From NCBI RefSeq assembly GCF_000373765.1, contig NZ_KB892393.1:62001-126000 (forward strand): a stretch of DNA of 64,000 nt. Reading direction: 5' to 3'. This document shows positions 9,545 to 17,498 of this stretch, piece after piece. Numbering within the stretch: the stretch's first letter is position 1; every line of letters starts with the position of its first letter. This DNA comes from Legionella shakespearei DSM 23087 (GTDB lineage Bacteria > Pseudomonadota > Gammaproteobacteria > Legionellales > Legionellaceae). The position numbers were made by a program, and so were the translations under genes. The notes beneath the pieces are model-generated. The model made no database searches. It worked only from the letters and a program-made list of their open reading frames with translations, and was not told the DNA's origin.

Positions 9545-10861
9545 ATGCCACGTAAATACGACCTGAACATAATTTACAGAGAAGATGCAGGACATCTTGG
9601 TGACAAGATTGATTATGCCTGGTCTGTATATCAGGCCGTCGAACCTGTCGCAGGTGAAGTAGATACTAATGAATCAGAAGCAAAGAAGAAAGCTGCATTG
9701 ATGTTTTTGATTTATGCATTGGATATACAAGATAGTGCTTTGGATTCTGATCGTTTAAACCATCTATTACGGCAATTAATAGACGAAAGGCAACTACATA
9801 AGACCATTAATCCAGAATACATTCCCGGAAAGTCCCCCTCTCATCTGCCCTTTTCGCCCCAAAAAACTGTGCCTCTGCAAACCACAAGACATGGTAAATC
9901 AAAGCAAGCCAGGGTAAAAAAGGGAATAAAAACTAAAGAAATTCTGGATGTTCATGATGATTCCAAAAAAGAGGACCAGACAGGAGGTTTATTTATCACT
10001 TCCGCTGTAGAACGTGCTCAGTATCGAGTAAACATCCATCAAGGATTGTTTAAAAAGAATGGTGTACTTTTTGACACCCACAAAATGATATCCCATGGCA
10101 AACCTGGTTTTGCATCATTCACTCTCAATGCTAATGGCGAACTGTCCGTTTTTAGTCATTTGAACAAACGAGATGGCTTCACTCATGCAACGATGAATGC
10201 TGGCGCGCCAATTGTGGCTGCAGGTGAAATAAAAATTGAGAATGGCCAGTTAAAAGCGATAACCACTTACAGCGGCCACTATCAACCGTCACTGTTTAAT
10301 GTGTACCGGCTATTAGAGTATTTTTCCCAGCATAATGTGGATATCAGCCACGCAGTAGTCATTACCTTCCAAAATCCTTCACTCTATCTTCCTGGAATAG
10401 AATCTCATATTTATTATATAAATAATGTCGCTGATGGCTACAGGACACCCGCTTCACAAATTTATAATGGCATAAATGAATTGATTTCTACTTGTATTAA
10501 AAAATTACAGCCCTCTCCTATTGATAAATTGAAAACCAAATTACCCAAGTCAGAGCTGACGAAACAAAGAGTCCTTTTGCATGAACGGCTACAGCATGAG
10601 CTTTTAGAATTTCAAAATAATTTAAAGAGCAATTTATCCCCTTTTGAATTGCACTACAGACTCGTTGAACTGGAAGGTATTATTTCCCGATATGAAGAAC
10701 AAAATAACGCTTTATCTCAGGAATACGGCAAACAAAGATCTAAAAACCACCTGGCCAATACCCTGTTATCACAAAAAAAAGAGATAGATGATTTTAAAAC
10801 AGGGAAAAAAGCGGATGATGCAGATCATCAAAAAATGCAGAGTATGAAGAAGATATATTGA
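9545..10861 (+). CDS. Effector-like protein with an SGHY/AGE motif module
   Basis: The function is not recognised. The 438-residue protein lacks a signal peptide or membrane segment. The first 95 residues are helical. A basic, Lys-rich linker follows (about 95-150), then a core (about 165-290) with T-M-N-A-G-A-P-I-V-A-A-G-E-I, E-N-G-Q-L-K-A-I and T-Y-S-G-H-Y-Q-P in order. That order (small-residue-AGE, NG-x-L-K-A-I, SGHY-x-P) is, from memory, shared by plant IQM calmodulin-binding proteins and several proteins of intracellular bacteria. The last 110 residues are charged and likely coiled coil. Eukaryotic-like content, cytoplasmic character and a Legionella genome suggest a Dot/Icm substrate, which is inference. 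The gene stands alone between repeats. Confidence 0.7.
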   Translation: MPRKYDLNIIYREDAGHLGDKIDYAWSVYQAVEPVAGEVDTNESEAKKKAALMFLIYALDIQDSALDSDRLNHLLRQLIDERQLHKTINPEYIPGKSPSHLPFSPQKTVPLQTTRHGKSKQARVKKGIKTKEILDVHDDSKKEDQTGGLFITSAVERAQYRVNIHQGLFKKNGVLFDTHKMISHGKPGFASFTLNANGELSVFSHLNKRDGFTHATMNAGAPIVAAGEIKIENGQLKAITTYSGHYQPSLFNVYRLLEYFSQHNVDISHAVVITFQNPSLYLPGIESHIYYINNVADGYRTPASQIYNGINELISTCIKKLQPSPIDKLKTKLPKSELTKQRVLLHERLQHELLEFQNNLKSNLSPFELHYRLVELEGIISRYEEQNNALSQEYGKQRSKNHLANTLLSQKKEIDDFKTGKKADDADHQKMQSMKKIY

Positions 10862-10877
10862 TGAATTTTTAATTAAT

Positions 10878-11219
10878 GTAGCCTTGATTACACTAAGGTG
10901 GCATGGTCTGACTCCCTCGCCCGCGAAAGGAGTTTATTAATAATCATATTTTTATCGCGGGAGAGGGCTGGGGAGAGGATTAAGATCGATATTCGCCCTC
11001 TCCCTAACCCTCTCCCGCGTTCAACTGCAGTTCTATACACGAATTTCTAGCGCGGGCGAGGGGACTGACCGTGCCGTTTGCGTCTTCTGAGCCTTATCCT
11101 GACGGGGCACCCTCCTCCCGAAGAGGGGCACTTGCTAAGATCATCCTGTTTATTTGCCTCCTTTTTACAGGGCTAAAATAGGAGAGAAGCACTTACAGCG
11201 ATAACGAAATCAAGGCTAG
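10878..11219. repeat. F-type repeat element, long form (342 bp)
   Basis: The element begins GTAGCCTTGATT (10878) and ends AATCAAGGCTA (11218), so it has terminal inverted repeats. The right end, from about 11139 to 11219, is nearly identical to 41376-41455 (shared GATCATCCTGTTTATTTGC and TTTTTACAGGG). The left interior is different: it carries nested palindromes of the type CGCGGGAGAGGG ... CCCTCTCCCGCG. No ORF resembling a transposase is inside, so it looks like a non-autonomous, MITE-like element. It fills the gap between the SGHY-module gene and tRNA-Met. Confidence 0.85.
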
Positions 11220-11288
11220 GTTTTGAATTATTTAAGTATTGAAGAGTATCACTTGCAGGTAAAATTTATAAAAAAACACAAAACCTAC

Positions 11289-11317
11289 TTGACATTAACC
11301 CGCGAAAAAGACAAAAT
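11289..11317 (+). promoter_or_regulatory. Promoter of tRNA-Met
   Basis: TTGACA at 11289-11294 and CAAAAT at 11312-11317 are separated by 17 bp, about 14 bp before the mature tRNA 5' end. The following CACGCC is a G+C-rich discriminator, as in stringently controlled stable-RNA promoters. Confidence 0.7.
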
Positions 11318-11330
11318 CACGCCTCGTTGT

Positions 11331-11407
11331 GGCTATGTAGCTCAGCCGGTTAGAGCGCGGCACTCATAATGCTGAGGTCGGTGGTTCGAGTCCACCTATA
11401 GCCACCA
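11331..11407 (+). tRNA. tRNA-Met (anticodon CAT, elongator type)
   Basis: A 77-base cloverleaf can be drawn. The acceptor stem is GGCTATG/TATAGCC, the D arm is GCTC...GAGC, and the anticodon stem is CGGCA/TGCTG around loop CTCATAA with anticodon CAT. The T arm is GGTGG-TTCGAGT-CCACC, and the CCA end is encoded. The acceptor sequence is very close to E. coli metT, which favours elongator Met over the CAT-bearing tRNA-Ile2. Initiator features (unpaired first base, three G-C pairs in the anticodon stem) are absent. Confidence 0.93.
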
Positions 11408-11615
11408 CTTAAATACATCACTTCCCTGTTTTCACATTAGATATCCTTGATTCTTAAACAAAAATCGTTGAATTGAACAATAACTTTCTTTTTATACCTT
11501 TTTATGACCATGATTAACCAGAAGCATAAAAATCCTTAAGTTAGTTGCCAAAAAAGCTATGGTAAGACGTTAAATTTGGTTATTATGTTTGTACCCATTA
11601 CTTTACGGTTTTTAA

Positions 11616-13979
11616 ATGCGCTCAATAGTATTTTTACTTTTAGCCCTGATTTGGTCCTCGCTGATTCATGCTAATGACGTCAATATTTCAACCGTAACCA
11701 AAAATGGTACTACCGTATTTTACCTGCAGGCAGGTGCCTTTAATTTAGAAAAAGACGCGCAATCGCGCCAGAAAGAACTTTCAGCCCTTGTAGAACAAAC
11801 TGTTGAAATTAAAAATCTTGCAGACAAGCATCTGTACCTCGTACAGATTGGCCCTATAAATGACTATCAGACTGCCCGTGCCTTAAAAGACAAGTTATCG
11901 CAGAATACAGACAAAAAAACCTTCAAACAAAGCAGCACGTCACAGTCTTCCCTGAGCATCAGTCAGCCCCCCACTAATGCTGACCAGACTCTTGCTCCCT
12001 CCAGCAAATTATGGAATTTAAGAAATGCTGACATACGTGCGGTTATAGCCGAAGTGTCACGGGTTACAGGTAAAAATTTTGTGATTGATCCCAGAGTTCA
12101 GGGCAAAATATCCATCATTTCATCCACCCCATTATCCAACCGCGAACTCTATCAGGTATTTCTGTCAGTACTGCAAGTGTCAGGCTATGCCGCAATTCCT
12201 AATGGCGAAATTATAAAAATCATCCCTAATATAGATGCTAAAACTCAATCGCCCGATTTACTGAGCGGCATGAGAAATCAGCCCAAAGGCGATGACATGA
12301 TGGTGGCTGTAATTCCTGTTCATTATGTTCCTGCAGAACAACTGGTTCCTGTTTTAAGGCCATTGATGCCACAGTGGAGCAGTGTTTCTGCTTATGCGCC
12401 CTCCAACATGCTCATCATGTCAGGACGTGCCAATAACATTAAAAGCCTGGCAGACATTATCAAGCAAGTAGACAGTTCCAATGCTAATGGCATTGATATA
12501 GTACCGCTTCATCATGCTCTTGCCATGGATGTGGCTAATACGCTGAAGGATTTGGTAAAAACACAGCCGAGCATAGGTAGCCGAACGCAAATTACCATTG
12601 CAGCAGATGATCGTTCCAATTCTTTATTAGTCAGTGGTAATAAAACAGACAGGATCAGACTGAGAATGTTAATCCTTAAGCTGGACAAAGAAAGTTCCGC
12701 GGGGCTTAATTCAAATACTCAGGTAGTTTATTTAAATTATTTAAGGGCTGAAGATTTGGTACCTATTCTTGCCGGTATTGCCCAGGCGAATTTTAGTGGT
12801 AATGTTGGAACAACCATTGGAACAATCACACGCCCTGCTCTAGACAGCACTAATCCTGCATCAAGCCTTGCAACCGGCAGTTCCTCTGATACACAAGGAA
12901 GTTCCCCGTTAATGTCTTCACCGGCAGTAAACAGTTCAGCTGCGACAGCGAATACAACATCAGCCAGCACACAGAATGAAGGTTCAACGAAACCAACAGT
13001 ACAAATCATTGGAGAACCCAATACGAACTCTATCATTATTAATGCCCCTGCATCGATAATACGCATTCTAAAAACAGTTATTGCCCAGCTGGATATCAAG
13101 CCGGCACAGTTACTCATTGAAGCTCTGGTAGCTGAAGTAGATCAAAATGATGTGAATAGCCTTGGCATCGAATGGGGTACCGATCAGCAAAGAGGAAATC
13201 CACGTGATTTTCGCCCAGGCTTTGCTATTATCAACAGCAAAACCAAAATAGATGATTTCCAGGCTCAGATTTATGCTCTGGCACGCCAGCAAAAAGCGAA
13301 CATTTTATCCACGCCATCTGTTGTCGTTTTAGATAATCGACAGGCTAAAATACTGGTAGGTAAACAAGTATCCGTAGCATCTACAAGCTATCCCAATAAC
13401 GCAGGCGGCACCACTACAGCCAGCCCTTACACTACATTTAACCGCGTTAATGTGGCACTGCACCTTTACGTTCGCCCACAGATTACGCGCGGTCAGGGAA
13501 TTCAGATGCAAATTGATCAGGGGAACGATACTCTTGACCCTGCAAGTACAGTGGACAGTGTGAATAACCCTACTTTCAAGATCAGCAGTATTGTTACCTC
13601 CGTGCATGTAGAAAGTGGCGACATTGTGGTTTTAGGAGGTCTTACTCAAGACAGTATAGGAAATGACAATAATCGTTTGCCTATATTGGGTGATATTCCT
13701 GGGGTGGGACGGCTGTTCCAGCACAATATCCGCAGTCGGGACAAACGGGTACTTATGGTCTTTATCAAACCGATTATTCTCCATAATGAAAGGGATAATC
13801 TGCAGGTTACCGGCCAAAAATACAATGACATACGTCAATATCAGCTGGATTGGCTGCGCTCTCAGGAAGAATTTGAACAGTCGAATAGTGAAACTGCGTT
13901 ACCGCCTTTAACGCAAGGCAGTTTACCTATTCCATTCAGTGGGCCGCCTCAGCAACAAAAATTACCAATGACTAAATAA
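11616..13979 (+). CDS. lspD: Type II secretion outer-membrane secretin LspD (GspD) with N-terminal SPOR domain
   Basis: LspD forms the outer-membrane channel through which type II substrates leave the periplasm. The 787-residue product has a signal peptide (1-19, ending IHA). A SPOR-like domain follows at about 30-98 (TVFYLQAGAF ... LYLVQIGPI), which is unusual for secretins and implies binding to denuded peptidoglycan. N0 and N1-N3 domains run from about 130 to 500. The N3 domain holds a Ser/Thr/Ala-rich insert (about 400-455). The secretin core is about 505-740, with the V-x-S-G-D-I-V-V-L-G-G motif near its end. No lspS-type pilotin is adjacent. lspE starts 4 bp after the stop. Confidence 0.96.
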   Translation: MRSIVFLLLALIWSSLIHANDVNISTVTKNGTTVFYLQAGAFNLEKDAQSRQKELSALVEQTVEIKNLADKHLYLVQIGPINDYQTARALKDKLSQNTDKKTFKQSSTSQSSLSISQPPTNADQTLAPSSKLWNLRNADIRAVIAEVSRVTGKNFVIDPRVQGKISIISSTPLSNRELYQVFLSVLQVSGYAAIPNGEIIKIIPNIDAKTQSPDLLSGMRNQPKGDDMMVAVIPVHYVPAEQLVPVLRPLMPQWSSVSAYAPSNMLIMSGRANNIKSLADIIKQVDSSNANGIDIVPLHHALAMDVANTLKDLVKTQPSIGSRTQITIAADDRSNSLLVSGNKTDRIRLRMLILKLDKESSAGLNSNTQVVYLNYLRAEDLVPILAGIAQANFSGNVGTTIGTITRPALDSTNPASSLATGSSSDTQGSSPLMSSPAVNSSAATANTTSASTQNEGSTKPTVQIIGEPNTNSIIINAPASIIRILKTVIAQLDIKPAQLLIEALVAEVDQNDVNSLGIEWGTDQQRGNPRDFRPGFAIINSKTKIDDFQAQIYALARQQKANILSTPSVVVLDNRQAKILVGKQVSVASTSYPNNAGGTTTASPYTTFNRVNVALHLYVRPQITRGQGIQMQIDQGNDTLDPASTVDSVNNPTFKISSIVTSVHVESGDIVVLGGLTQDSIGNDNNRLPILGDIPGVGRLFQHNIRSRDKRVLMVFIKPIILHNERDNLQVTGQKYNDIRQYQLDWLRSQEEFEQSNSETALPPLTQGSLPIPFSGPPQQQKLPMTK

Positions 13980-13983
13980 AGCT

Positions 13984-15468
13984 ATGGATAACGACGACAA
14001 AGTACTGAAGCTTCCTTACAGTTTTGCCAAGAACAATGGACTGGTCATTGGTGACATTAAAAATGAAAAAGCGCTTGTTTATCACCTGGCCAGCACGTCA
14101 CTCCAGGCTCTTGCTGAGGTAAAGCGAATAGTACAATGTGAATTGGATACCAAACAGGTTGATGAAACAACTTTTCAACAGCATCTTGCGCAGATTTATC
14201 AGTCCAAATCATCCATTCTGGATGCGGCGGAAGGAATGGAAGACGATATGGATCTTTCCATGCTCGCCAGTCAATTACCCGTTAGCGAAGACTTATTGGA
14301 AAATCAGGATGATGCACCAATTATTCGCTTACTCAATGCCTTATTTACTCAAGCCATCAAATTTAAGGCATCAGATATCCATATAGAAACTTACGAAGAC
14401 AGGGTTTTGGTTCGTAATCGTATTGATGGCGTATTGCAGGAAGTACTGGAAATTCAACGTGCTATAGCACCGCTTGTCATATCCAGGGTTAAGGTTATGG
14501 CAAAACTAGATATTGCTGAAAAGCGTATTCCTCAGGATGGACGTATCTCTTTGCGTATAGGCGGACATAATATTGACGTGCGTGTTTCCACTCTTCCTTC
14601 CAATCACGGAGAACGTGTGGTTTTGAGGATATTGGATAAGCAGGCAGCTCAGTTGGATTTAAATTTGTTAGGTATGCCACAATCTACTTTAAAAGCTATG
14701 CGACAGATGATTGCAGAACCCCATGGAATTATTCTGGTTACAGGTCCTACAGGGTCAGGTAAAACAACGTCTTTATACGCCATGCTTACAGAATTGAATC
14801 AGGTGACACGGAATATTCTGACTATTGAAGACCCTATAGAATATGATTTAGCAGGTATTGGACAAACCCAGGTCAATACTAAAGTGCAGATGACCTTCGC
14901 CAAAGGATTAAGGGCTATTCTCAGGCAAGACCCTGATGTGGTCATGATAGGAGAAATTCGTGATCTTGAAACGGCTGAAATTGCCGTTCAGGCCAGTTTG
15001 ACAGGCCATTTGGTCCTATCAACCTTGCATACCAACAGTGCCCTCGGCGCTCTGAACCGTCTCAGAGATATGGGCGTTGAATCCTTTTTAATGTCTTCCA
15101 GTATCGTAGGTTTGATTGCCCAGCGTCTGGTCAGAAGACTATGTCCGCATTGTAAAATTCCACATCAACTTCGTGATGACGAGTTAGAACTGATGGGAGT
15201 TAAACCAGGAACTGATATATCTCAGGTTTATGAGCCTAAAGGTTGTGAGTTATGTAATAACCTGGGCTTTCGCGGTAGAACGGGTATTTATGAGCTTATT
15301 GGCATTGATGAAACACTCAGAGGTATGATTCATAGAAATGATGACATACAGACTCTGGAAAATTATCTGCGCCCCACTACTCCCAGTATTCGTGAGGATG
15401 GATTTAAACGGGTGCTGGCGGGTGATACGTCACTTTCGGAAATTCTGCGTGTGACGAGTCAAAATTAA
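13984..15468 (+). CDS. lspE: Type II secretion ATPase LspE (GspE)
   Basis: LspE is the cytoplasmic hexameric ATPase that drives pseudopilus assembly. The 494-residue protein has an N-terminal region for binding the LspL/LspF platform (1-120). The Walker A motif is GPTGSGKTT with Lys260, and an Asp-box and Walker B segment (VVMIGEIRD) follow. The zinc-binding tetracysteine motif Cys387/Cys390/Cys421/Cys424, typical of GspE rather than of twitching ATPases, is present. It lies 4 bp after lspD in the same operon. Other T2S genes are not in this window, consistent with the scattered lsp loci of Legionella. A palindromic repeat array begins 10 bp after the stop. Confidence 0.96.
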   Translation: MDNDDKVLKLPYSFAKNNGLVIGDIKNEKALVYHLASTSLQALAEVKRIVQCELDTKQVDETTFQQHLAQIYQSKSSILDAAEGMEDDMDLSMLASQLPVSEDLLENQDDAPIIRLLNALFTQAIKFKASDIHIETYEDRVLVRNRIDGVLQEVLEIQRAIAPLVISRVKVMAKLDIAEKRIPQDGRISLRIGGHNIDVRVSTLPSNHGERVVLRILDKQAAQLDLNLLGMPQSTLKAMRQMIAEPHGIILVTGPTGSGKTTSLYAMLTELNQVTRNILTIEDPIEYDLAGIGQTQVNTKVQMTFAKGLRAILRQDPDVVMIGEIRDLETAEIAVQASLTGHLVLSTLHTNSALGALNRLRDMGVESFLMSSSIVGLIAQRLVRRLCPHCKIPHQLRDDELELMGVKPGTDISQVYEPKGCELCNNLGFRGRTGIYELIGIDETLRGMIHRNDDIQTLENYLRPTTPSIREDGFKRVLAGDTSLSEILRVTSQN

Positions 15469-15477
15469 TTTGATGGA

Positions 15478-16121
15478 TGCTTCGAGACGGGGTTACCACC
15501 CCTCCTCAGCACGAACGGGCCGGTGAGTAGGATGGGCTAAGAAAACCCTTATTTTGAGTTCACATCAGTCCTGAATAACACCCTAATCTTTTTGGCACTC
15601 GCACAATCCGTTCGTGCTGAGGAGGCGCGGCTTTTTTGCGCCGTCTCGAAGCATGGGCACAGACTTTTGCTCTGAGCATGCTTCGAGACGGGGTTACCAC
15701 CCCTCCTCAGCACGAACGGGCCGGTGCGTGGGATGGGATAATAAAACCCTTATTTTGAGTTCACATGGGTTCTGAATAACACCGTACCTTTTTGCCCTCG
15801 CACAATCCGTTCGTGCTGAGGAGGCGCGGCTTTTTGCGCCGTCTCGAAGCATTGTCACAGATTTTTTGCCTTGGTGCCTGCTTCGAGACGGGGTTACCAC
15901 TCCTCCTCAGCACGAACGGGTCGGTGGGTGGGATGGGATAATAAAACCTTTATTTCGAATTCACATCAGTTCTGAATAACACAGTAGCTTTTTTTTGCAC
16001 TCGCACAATCCGTTCGTGCTGAGGAGGCGCGGCTTTTTGCGCCGTCTCGAAGCATTGGCACAAACTTTTTGCCTTGGTGCCTGCTTCGAGACGGGGTTAC
16101 CGTCTTCTCAGCACGAACGGT
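15478..16121. repeat. Tandem array of C-type palindromic units (period about 200 bp)
   Basis: Units start with TGCTTCGAGACGGGGTTACC at 15478, 15679, 15879 and 16082, giving periods of 201, 200 and 203 bp. The fourth unit is truncated. Each full unit is itself an inverted repeat. Its left arm (TGCTTCGAGACGG ... CCTCCTCAGCACGAACGG) returns as CCGTTCGTGCTGAGGAGG ... CCGTCTCGAAGCA, around an AT-rich centre with ATAAAACC and TCTGAATAACAC. The same unit occurs inverted at 38076-38334. The array occupies the gap between the convergent genes lspE and the propeller protein. The unit is too long and too self-complementary to be CRISPR. Confidence 0.93.
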
Positions 16122-16164
16122 TCAGGAGATTTAGTCAAGACTTCGGTTGTCTAACGAGCGTCAG

Positions 16165-16192
16165 TTCCCGGCTGCAAGCAGACCGGGCTACG
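16165..16192. repeat. E-type short palindrome
   Basis: TCCCGGCTGCAAGCAGACCG is followed by GGCTACG. This is the reverse complement of the E element GTAGCCCGGTCTGCTTGCAGCCGGGA seen at 38014, 49886, 54960 and elsewhere. It lies 34 bp beyond the stop of the minus-strand propeller gene and could terminate it. Confidence 0.75.
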
Positions 16193-16225
16193 AGCCGGTG
16201 CCGTGGCCGGATTAAGGTTGTGCCC

Positions 16226-17401
16226 CTAACCAAACTCTATGCTTTGCCCATGAGTGACCTGATAAAGAACTGACTTCACTTTAAAGCGCACGTCCTTACT
16301 CAGGCTGTTTGCTACAGTCAGATAAAGAAAACCATCCATATGAAAGACATGCGCTTTGCTGCCTCCAAAAGTCGGAATGTTTTGGACGACAACAAATTTG
16401 CCATCTTTCCATTGATACAATGGCGACTCCAAATCTGTTTTAGGATTAGTGCGTCCGCCTGTTATGTGGTTCATACGAAAAAGATAATGCTCATTATCTA
16501 AAGTAAAATAGGCAAAACTGCGGCCACCCTGCCCCTCCAGTTTTTGATACGGAGTGAATAACTTGCCATCCCAGACATAAATTGCTGAATCAGTACTGAT
16601 ATTTGCAAAGGCCAGATAATGCTTCTGATCAATAGTAAAATAATCAAAATCGCGTCCGCCATTTCCCTTAAACTGCTGATAAGTCACAAACCGGGTCCCA
16701 TCCCACCGGTAAAGAGTAGACTGATTTAAATGATCTGCAAAAGCGAGAAATACCGTACCATTCAAAGTGAAGGACTTGAATGAATATCCCCAGGAAGATG
16801 GAATGATTTGAAAAGGAATAAACTGTTTGCCATTCCATTCATAAATCATCGATTGGGTTTGTGCAGGATCAGGCTTTTTATCGGGGTTGACCACTCCATT
16901 GGCGATTGCCAGAAAGTGTCTTTTTCCTATATTAAAATAATAAATCTGTTTCGCAGCAAAAGTATAAAATTGTTGTACCGGATAGAAAAAACGACCATCC
17001 CAGCGATACAGCATGGAATAAGTATGATGATTAAACGGAGGTTTTGGACCCGAGTTAACAGAAGGTATTGCAAGATAAGAATTACCCTCCATGGTAAAAT
17101 AGGTAGCCCCTTCATTGCCATGTCCAGGTATACGTTGATACTCCACAAATTTCTCGTTTTTCCTTTTCAAAAGAACTACGTCCACATCCGCATCACCACC
17201 ATTCATAGAAGCAGGAGTATCGGGTATGTCTTTGGCAAGCTGGGCTATAGCAATATAATGCTCTTCATTGATGGTGAATGGAGTCAATTCACGGGCTCCA
17301 GAAGTATCAAAATACTGGTCGGGAGTCAGCAATTGGCCTGCAAAGGTGAGCCCAGGGAAGCAAAGCTGAATTATTATTACAGCACCATATAGAAATTTCA
17401 T
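16226..17401 (-). CDS. Exported seven-repeat EAR/EPTP-like beta-propeller protein
   Basis: The 391-residue product has a signal peptide (MKFLYGAVIIIQLCFPGLTFAG). Seven degenerate repeats of about 42-55 residues fill the rest of the protein. Each follows the pattern F-T/N-I-x-x-x-x-Y/F-L-A-I/F-A-N, then S-x-I/L-Y-x-W-D/N-G-K-x-F-x-P/T-Y-Q. Clear examples are YFTIDQKHYLAFAN and IYVWDGKLFTPYQ. This is the signature of EAR/EPTP repeats, known from animal LGI1/epitempin, where seven repeats form a seven-bladed propeller. A role in binding a surface ligand is inference. I chose ATG 17401, with GGA 7 bp upstream; TTG 17413 and ATG 17407 are alternatives. The gene diverges from the next one with a 97-bp shared promoter region. 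Confidence 0.8.
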   Translation of the reverse strand: MKFLYGAVIIIQLCFPGLTFAGQLLTPDQYFDTSGARELTPFTINEEHYIAIAQLAKDIPDTPASMNGGDADVDVVLLKRKNEKFVEYQRIPGHGNEGATYFTMEGNSYLAIPSVNSGPKPPFNHHTYSMLYRWDGRFFYPVQQFYTFAAKQIYYFNIGKRHFLAIANGVVNPDKKPDPAQTQSMIYEWNGKQFIPFQIIPSSWGYSFKSFTLNGTVFLAFADHLNQSTLYRWDGTRFVTYQQFKGNGGRDFDYFTIDQKHYLAFANISTDSAIYVWDGKLFTPYQKLEGQGGRSFAYFTLDNEHYLFRMNHITGGRTNPKTDLESPLYQWKDGKFVVVQNIPTFGGSKAHVFHMDGFLYLTVANSLSKDVRFKVKSVLYQVTHGQSIEFG

Positions 17402-17498
17402 AAGCATATCCAATATTTGCTAAGGATTGACCCTGCTATTTAATATCGTAATAATAGAAGTCATTCAGGATTAAGTAATCGTTCAGGGACGTTAGCCA

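Noticed and set aside
12737-13117. 126-residue minus-strand ORF inside lspD
   Set aside because: It is a shadow of the low-complexity Ser/Thr/Ala region of LspD and has no start support.
15478-16121. Possible CRISPR array
   Set aside because: The period is about 200 bp, the units are internally palindromic over long arms, and there are no short unique spacers or cas genes.
16808-17392. 194-residue plus-strand ORF
   Set aside because: It is antisense to the propeller gene, whose repeats and signal peptide are clear. It has no ribosome site and no plausible domain.
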